A DNA stretch of 9,784 nucleotides from Candidatus Pacearchaeota archaeon (lineage in GTDB: Archaea > Nanobdellota > Nanobdellia > Pacearchaeales > GW2011-AR1), in the NCBI GenBank assembly GCA_002687255.1, contig NYZR01000041.1, positions 1-9,784 on the forward strand, read 5' to 3'. This document shows positions 5,788 through 9,784 of this stretch, piece by piece. The position numbers and the translations under genes are program-made. Each line of letters opens with the position of its first letter. The first letter of the stretch is position 1. Below the pieces are notes generated by a model that was given only the letters and a program-made list of their open reading frames with translations, made no database searches and was not told the origin of the DNA.

Positions 5788-8151
5788 CCCACGATCCGCA
5801 TCTGTCGCCAGCCGGATACCGACGAGATGGATGCCGTCCTTGCGTTTGACCTTCTGGACGGCCTCGACCCGCTCAACAACGGCCCCATAGAGGGCACGGC
5901 GGGACCATGAGCGGACGTTTTCCTCAATGCACCAGTCGAGGTAGGCGGCCATCAGGTCGGCACCCAGGATCGACCCGTCGTCATCAGGAACGATCACCAT
6001 CCCGATGAATCCGGCCAGTTCGTCGGATGTGTGGCGGTAGTTGCGGCTGGCCTGTTTGATGACCGGTGGGTCACCGAGGCCGCCCTCGTACCACTGGCGT
6101 GCCCCGTCAACGATCCAGCGAAGGATGCCCGGTGACTCGTCCCGCAACTTGGCGGAGAGCCACGGGTCCCGCTCATCCTCAGTAAAGAACCGTGTCCAGT
6201 TCGACAGCCGTATCCGTCGCCAGATTCCCTCGTCGGCACCCTTGATGCGGGGTGCCGAGTTGGTGGCCATCACGATCAGGAATTCGGGCTGGAAGGACAT
6301 CTGGCTTTTGTAGAGATTTCTCGCCGCTACCAGATCGCCCCCCGTCGCACGCTTCAAAACGCTCTCCGCCAGCGTGGTGTTCGCTTCGCCCTCTTGGACG
6401 AGGCAGAGCCGCTTGCCCCGCAGGCTGGCGAGGTCAGCCGTTGATGATCCAGGTGCCCGCTTCTCAAAGGCCGAGAACGGCACCACCCCACACAACGGCC
6501 CGAGGACGTGGCCGATGGCGTTCCAAAATGCCGACTTTCCGTTGGCACCTTTGCCGACGCAGACGATGAGGCACTGCTCCACTGTCTCGCCGGTAGCGGC
6601 GTACCCGCAGACCCGCTGTAACCATTCGACCATCTCAGGCTGGGTTGGGAAGATTTCGGGGAGGAACTGATCCCATCGTGGGGCCTCGGCGTCAGGGTCG
6701 TAGTCGATGTCGAGTCGGTGGGTCAGCCAGTCGCCACGGTCGTGGTCCCTGAGGGTGCCCGTGCGTAGGTCGATGGTCCCGTTGCGGACATTGAGAAGGT
6801 GAGGATGTCGGTCCAACTGGGACACCGGTACGGCGACCAACTTCTCAGCTCGGGTCAGGGACTTGTCGAAGTTGGGGTCGTTCTGACTGCGGGCTGCCCA
6901 CGACTTGAGGGCGTCACCCCGCTCAACGAGCGTGACGTTGGCCGTGGCGTTGCCCTCGTCTACGAGCGCCTGCCCCTCGGAGAGCATCTCGTAGGTCATC
7001 GCTGTGAGCCAGTGGACCGCTGAGTTGAGTTCGTCCAGTTTCCACTGGCCGCCCTCGTAGACGAGGCGTCCGATGGCCGGGCAGTAGGCCAGATCACCAT
7101 CGCTGCGGTCGATGAGGCGCTGGGCGTTGCCTTCGTGGGAATTCATGTAGGTGCGTACCGGCAGCGGTGGTGGCAGAGCCACGGGAGGCGTGAGGACAAA
7201 AGGGGGTGCCGCCCTCAGGCCCAGTGAATAGGAACGGGGAAACGCTGCCGGACTGCTCTCACGCCATTCGGTGACATCACCGATGTCGTCGGGCAGGGCG
7301 AGCACCCGCACGTCGAGTCCAGCCTCTGTCAGGGCGGTGCCCATGACCTCGTTGAAGTTGCGTCCTGCACGGTCAGCGTCCCCGGCGAGAAGCACCACCT
7401 TGTCCCGAAGCCCGGCGACGATGGTGTTGATCGCACCGGAGGCCAGAGCGGTTCCTCGAAGGAAGACAGCCGAGGTTCCGGCTGCCCAGGCGGTGAGCCC
7501 GTCACCGGGACCCTCACCCAACTGGAAGTAGTCGTCGCCGTGGTCGTGGGTGAGGACACCGAGTCGTGCCCAAGCGTTGTCATCGGGGTTGCGTAGCGAG
7601 CACCAGCGGGTCGGGTCGTCGGTCAGCGCCCTGCCTTGTAGTCCCCGAGGTACCCCGTCGAACCCGTCGAGAGGGACAGTTATTCGTTCCACCGTCCGCC
7701 ATGAGAGCGGCACCCAGTCACCGGTTACAGCGGTGGTGGTGTAGCCGAGGTTCAGCCGGGCGGCCTGCGCCTCGCTGATGCCCCACCGCTCGGCGGCGTA
7801 CTCGGCGGCAGGGCTACCGGGGTAGGCAGCGGCGGACTCATCAATGAAGGTCCGCAGCCATGCGATCTGGTCAGAGGTCGGTGGGGCCTTGGCTCCGTTG
7901 GTGCCCGAGGTGACCACCTCACCACCGGCCTCGACGCTGCGGAAGTCGGCAACGGTCAACCCGATGGCATCAACGATGTCAGTGAAGGCACAGCCCTGCG
8001 AGCGGCAGGTCATCAGGACCCGACCGTCAGACTTGAGGGTCACCCGCAGGCTCGGGTTTGTATCGCCGTGGACGGGGCAGATGGTGAGGTAGCCGTCGCC
8101 GTCAGGTTGGGCTCCACCCAGGCGGTCGAGGATGTCGGTGAATGTCGTCAA
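5776..8151 (-). CDS. Primase-helicase: zinc finger, TOPRIM and SF3 helicase (791 aa)
   Basis: Makes primers and unwinds DNA at the phage fork. Numbered from TTG 8151: a CHC2-like zinc finger (C25-x2-H28 and C49-x4-C54); a TOPRIM primase domain with GEGPGDGLTAW (E213) and LLAGDADRAGR (D258, D260); a proline-rich linker at about 315-332; a D5_N-like region with LLNVRNGTIDLRTG at 452-465; and an SF3/D5-type ATPase with Walker A GKGANGKS (533-540), Walker B-like CLVQEGE (583-589), sensor MATNSAP (N631) and WRRI at 644-647. A winged-helix-like tail ends at 791. The frame opens earlier at TTG 8169 (797 aa), but TTG 8151 has GAGG seven bases upstream, so it is preferred. The gene follows the resolvase-like gene closely and precedes the polymerase. 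This two-in-one primase/helicase plan is common in siphoviruses; the function call is strong, the exact start less so. Confidence 0.94.
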   Translation of the reverse strand: MTTFTDILDRLGGAQPDGDGYLTICPVHGDTNPSLRVTLKSDGRVLMTCRSQGCAFTDIVDAIGLTVADFRSVEAGGEVVTSGTNGAKAPPTSDQIAWLRTFIDESAAAYPGSPAAEYAAERWGISEAQAARLNLGYTTTAVTGDWVPLSWRTVERITVPLDGFDGVPRGLQGRALTDDPTRWCSLRNPDDNAWARLGVLTHDHGDDYFQLGEGPGDGLTAWAAGTSAVFLRGTALASGAINTIVAGLRDKVVLLAGDADRAGRNFNEVMGTALTEAGLDVRVLALPDDIGDVTEWRESSPAAFPRSYSLGLRAAPPFVLTPPVALPPPLPVRTYMNSHEGNAQRLIDRSDGDLAYCPAIGRLVYEGGQWKLDELNSAVHWLTAMTYEMLSEGQALVDEGNATANVTLVERGDALKSWAARSQNDPNFDKSLTRAEKLVAVPVSQLDRHPHLLNVRNGTIDLRTGTLRDHDRGDWLTHRLDIDYDPDAEAPRWDQFLPEIFPTQPEMVEWLQRVCGYAATGETVEQCLIVCVGKGANGKSAFWNAIGHVLGPLCGVVPFSAFEKRAPGSSTADLASLRGKRLCLVQEGEANTTLAESVLKRATGGDLVAARNLYKSQMSFQPEFLIVMATNSAPRIKGADEGIWRRIRLSNWTRFFTEDERDPWLSAKLRDESPGILRWIVDGARQWYEGGLGDPPVIKQASRNYRHTSDELAGFIGMVIVPDDDGSILGADLMAAYLDWCIEENVRSWSRRALYGAVVERVEAVQKVKRKDGIHLVGIRLATDADRGDDE

Positions 8152-8173
8152 TAGGCCCCCTCTGTCCAACTAC

Positions 8174-8518
8174 TCACTCAGAGAGATCCGCTATTTCGGT
8201 CAGTACCAAGGCGAACGTCCGAAGGTCCATCACGACGTATCCGTCCTCAACGCCGTGCTCCCTCTTCTTCATTACGGCTGCACCCCACCGGCAGCCCTTG
8301 GCCACCGCCCGTGAGTTGGCGTCCCTGACATTCTTTGACAGGTCTTGCTTCTGGCGGTCCCTGCATTCGAGAGCCCAGTTCGGTAGTCCGCCGATGTCGC
8401 CGGGGTCCTGAGGTCCGCCGGGGGCCAGCCGGAAGACCTCGGTGAAGCCCTGATCTCTCAGGTACTTGGCCACCGAGTTCTCCCAGCGTGTCCCCTTGGC
8501 TTTGGACGGGTTCGCCAT
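8174..8518 (-). CDS. PD-(D/E)XK Holliday-junction-resolvase-like nuclease (114 aa)
   Basis: Small nuclease-fold protein of the type annotated as Holliday junction resolvase in actinobacterial phages. It would cut branched DNA made during recombination or replication. Visible signature: basic start with KGTRWENSVAKYL containing E13, then GGPQDPGDIGGLP containing D41, then WALECRD with E51, and the family-like ending YVVMDLRTFALVL. The core E-x-K lysine is replaced by arginine (E51-C52-R53), and no nearby lysine is an obvious substitute except K57. This could reduce or alter activity. Its ATG overlaps the upstream TGA as TGATG with no good Shine-Dalgarno, so translation should be coupled to the Gp3-like gene. 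Fold assignment rests on motif spacing and context. Confidence 0.8.
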   Translation of the reverse strand: MANPSKAKGTRWENSVAKYLRDQGFTEVFRLAPGGPQDPGDIGGLPNWALECRDRQKQDLSKNVRDANSRAVAKGCRWGAAVMKKREHGVEDGYVVMDLRTFALVLTEIADLSE

Positions 8519-9249
8519 CAGGCATCAACGAGGGCTGCCTCAGGGGCAGCACCAGTGATGGCTATCTGGGGCTTGGTATAGGAAACGTGCTTGCCGCCCT
8601 TGGTGGTGAAGTCCACCCCCACGATGGCCAGCGTGGCCGTGGCCCTGCCGTCGAAGTCGGCAAGTGCCGCCTCGATGTCGGAGATGGGCGGCTGCCAGGT
8701 CCGGCCTTCCTCCATCTTGTCGGCGGTCCACTTGGGATCACCCATGGCCAGTGACCACGATGAGGACTGGAACTTGCCCAGCCCAAGGTCAGGAAGAGCG
8801 GCCAGTCGGAACGAGGCTTTGACTACTGGCTGGCAGGCAGTGCCGTTACGGGCCGCAGCCTTCCAGTCGGCAAGGTTGCCCACCTGTTCAGCACAGGCGC
8901 AGGGGCTGCCCTTGTCATCGGACTGCTTGCGGCCATTGCATGACCTGATCGGCTGGTCGGAGCGACCCCACAAAACGTATTCACTGCGGACTGACTCCAA
9001 GATGATGTCCAACACCTTGGCGTCGGACAGCACTTCGAGTTTCTCCTCAGTTTTCGTTTCCCATTCAGAGGGGCTGCCTCCGAACTCGGCGGCGAGGCTG
9101 TCTGCCACTTCAGGGTCACCGCTGGTGAACCGCCAACTGTCGTGGGCCATTGGACGGCCGTTGACCAGTGAGCCCAGGCGGGCTCGGAATGTGTAATCGT
9201 CGGCCCCGAATGAACGTGGGGCCTCATCAAATATTGCGTGCAACACCAT
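8518..9249 (-). CDS. Gp3-like / recombination-directionality-factor-like protein (243 aa)
   Basis: Resembles the Gp3-like family named after the phiC31 protein that lets its serine integrase excise the prophage. Conserved pieces in order: DSWRFTS at 37-43; AAEFGG at 53-58 followed by W63; LEVLSDAKVLDI at 71-82; SEYVLWGRSDQPIRSCNG at 89-106; PCACA at 116-120; C139; and RLAALPDLGLGKFQSSSW at 148-165. Cysteines 104, 117, 119 and 139 could bind zinc. The first Cys of the GGCxRRCDG element I recall for the family is missing. No integrase is visible, and the gene sits between an exonuclease and a resolvase-like nuclease, so a role as a DNA-binding recombination partner is as likely as integrase control. 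ATG 9249 has AGGAG seven bases upstream (9257-9261). Family call is from memory of its pattern. Confidence 0.78.
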   Translation of the reverse strand: MVLHAIFDEAPRSFGADDYTFRARLGSLVNGRPMAHDSWRFTSGDPEVADSLAAEFGGSPSEWETKTEEKLEVLSDAKVLDIILESVRSEYVLWGRSDQPIRSCNGRKQSDDKGSPCACAEQVGNLADWKAAARNGTACQPVVKASFRLAALPDLGLGKFQSSSWSLAMGDPKWTADKMEEGRTWQPPISDIEAALADFDGRATATLAIVGVDFTTKGGKHVSYTKPQIAITGAAPEAALVDA

Positions 9250-9262
9250 TGAACTTCTCCTG

Positions 9263-9784
9263 TTATTTGTTGTCTGGTTTGAGGGCCGCCCCGAGGACGC
9301 CCCGCTTTGTTTCCGAATCCCACTGATGAACAGTGAGAAGGGACTTGAAGACCTCGAAGATGTCCTCGCCGATCCGCACGGGGACCAGTTCGTAACCTTC
9401 GGGTCGAACGTGAACGACGGCAGCGGCGGTGACCGGAGGGATGGGTCGCTCGGTGCCGTCGGGTGAGAGCAGGTAGTCGCCGAATGCGTAGGCGGTGAGT
9501 TGGAGGCTGGTCTCCTCGTAGACGCCCTTACCGCTCTTCAGATCCATGACCAACTGGTCACCGTCGATAGAACAAAAGCCGTCGGCGGTCCCTGCGTACT
9601 GGTGGGCATCGCTCCAGACCGTGGACTCCACCTCGGAGAACGACGGCTGCCAGTCATCCAAGAACTGGCGGTAGGCATTGACCCACGGTTCGATGTCGGG
9701 GTGGACGAGACCGGGGTCCTCGCCCCGGTTCAGCCCCTCGGCGACGGCGTGGACCTGCGTGCCGATGTCAGCCGCCGCTCCCGA
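9263..9784 (-). CDS. RecB/Cas4-type PD-(D/E)XK exonuclease, N-terminus beyond window
   Basis: The frame stays open to the right edge, so the protein is truncated at its N-terminus; 173 residues are visible. From the edge, DIGTQVHAVAEGL supplies the GTxxH helix (H12) with E16; AGTADGF gives the first acidic residue (D68); VMDLKSGKG supplies D81-x-K83; and LQLTAYAFGDYL gives the Q95-x3-Y99 signature of RecB-family nucleases. The whole catalytic set is present. Such enzymes in phages resect DNA ends for recombination or replication, and some are labelled Cas4. No CRISPR array or other cas gene is in view. TTG 9661 is in frame but lies after the GTxxH motif and should not be taken as the start. 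The gene ends 13 bp before the Gp3-like ATG, whose ribosome site sits right after this stop. Confidence 0.9.
   Translation of the reverse strand, partial: SGAAADIGTQVHAVAEGLNRGEDPGLVHPDIEPWVNAYRQFLDDWQPSFSEVESTVWSDAHQYAGTADGFCSIDGDQLVMDLKSGKGVYEETSLQLTAYAFGDYLLSPDGTERPIPPVTAAAVVHVRPEGYELVPVRIGEDIFEVFKSLLTVHQWDSETKRGVLGAALKPDNK

Noticed and set aside
9263..9784. Cas4-like nuclease as a sign of a CRISPR locus
   Set aside because: No repeat-spacer array or other cas gene is in the window; such nucleases are common in phage recombination modules.

Overview
This window looks like the DNA-replication and recombination module of a tailed bacteriophage or prophage. It is GC-rich (roughly 60% by eye), and all recognisable genes read leftward on the minus strand with junctions of a few bases to short overlaps. 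High GC, several GTG/TTG starts, and a Gp3-like protein of the kind known from Streptomyces phage phiC31 suggest an actinobacterial or other high-GC host. No host gene is visible, and whether the phage is integrated cannot be told from here.

Right to left (transcription order): a RecB/Cas4-type PD-(D/E)XK exonuclease truncated by the right edge (9263-9784); a Gp3-like/recombination-directionality-factor-like protein (8518-9249); a small PD-(D/E)XK Holliday-junction-resolvase-like nuclease (8174-8518); a primase-helicase with zinc finger, TOPRIM and SF3 helicase (5776-8151); a family A DNA polymerase with 3'-5' exonuclease (3865-5676); an HNH endonuclease with a C-terminal HTH-like tail (3324-3872); and a small unknown protein (3038-3337). 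Together these would prime and unwind DNA, copy it with proofreading, and process or recombine ends and branches. No SSB, integrase or RNA polymerase is in view.

A 180-bp gap (2858-3037) holds a candidate promoter and starts a second leftward unit: a sigma-region-4/HTH-like protein (2051-2857), overlapped by an unrecognised 438-aa protein with a possible winged helix (757-2073). That unit ends at a strong hairpin just after the stop codon (715-754). Beyond it lie a small acidic ORF (429-587) and a zinc-finger HNH endonuclease of the type often found beside terminase genes (103-468).

The most unusual structure is a 99-bp gapless imperfect palindrome centred on 5738 (5689-5787). It spans the primase-polymerase junction, running from the primase stop codon to the base before the polymerase Shine-Dalgarno. 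Thirty-two of its 49 mirror positions are complementary. It could be an RNA structure controlling polymerase expression, a replication-origin cruciform, or a small mobile palindromic element. A 37-aa ORF also runs through it.
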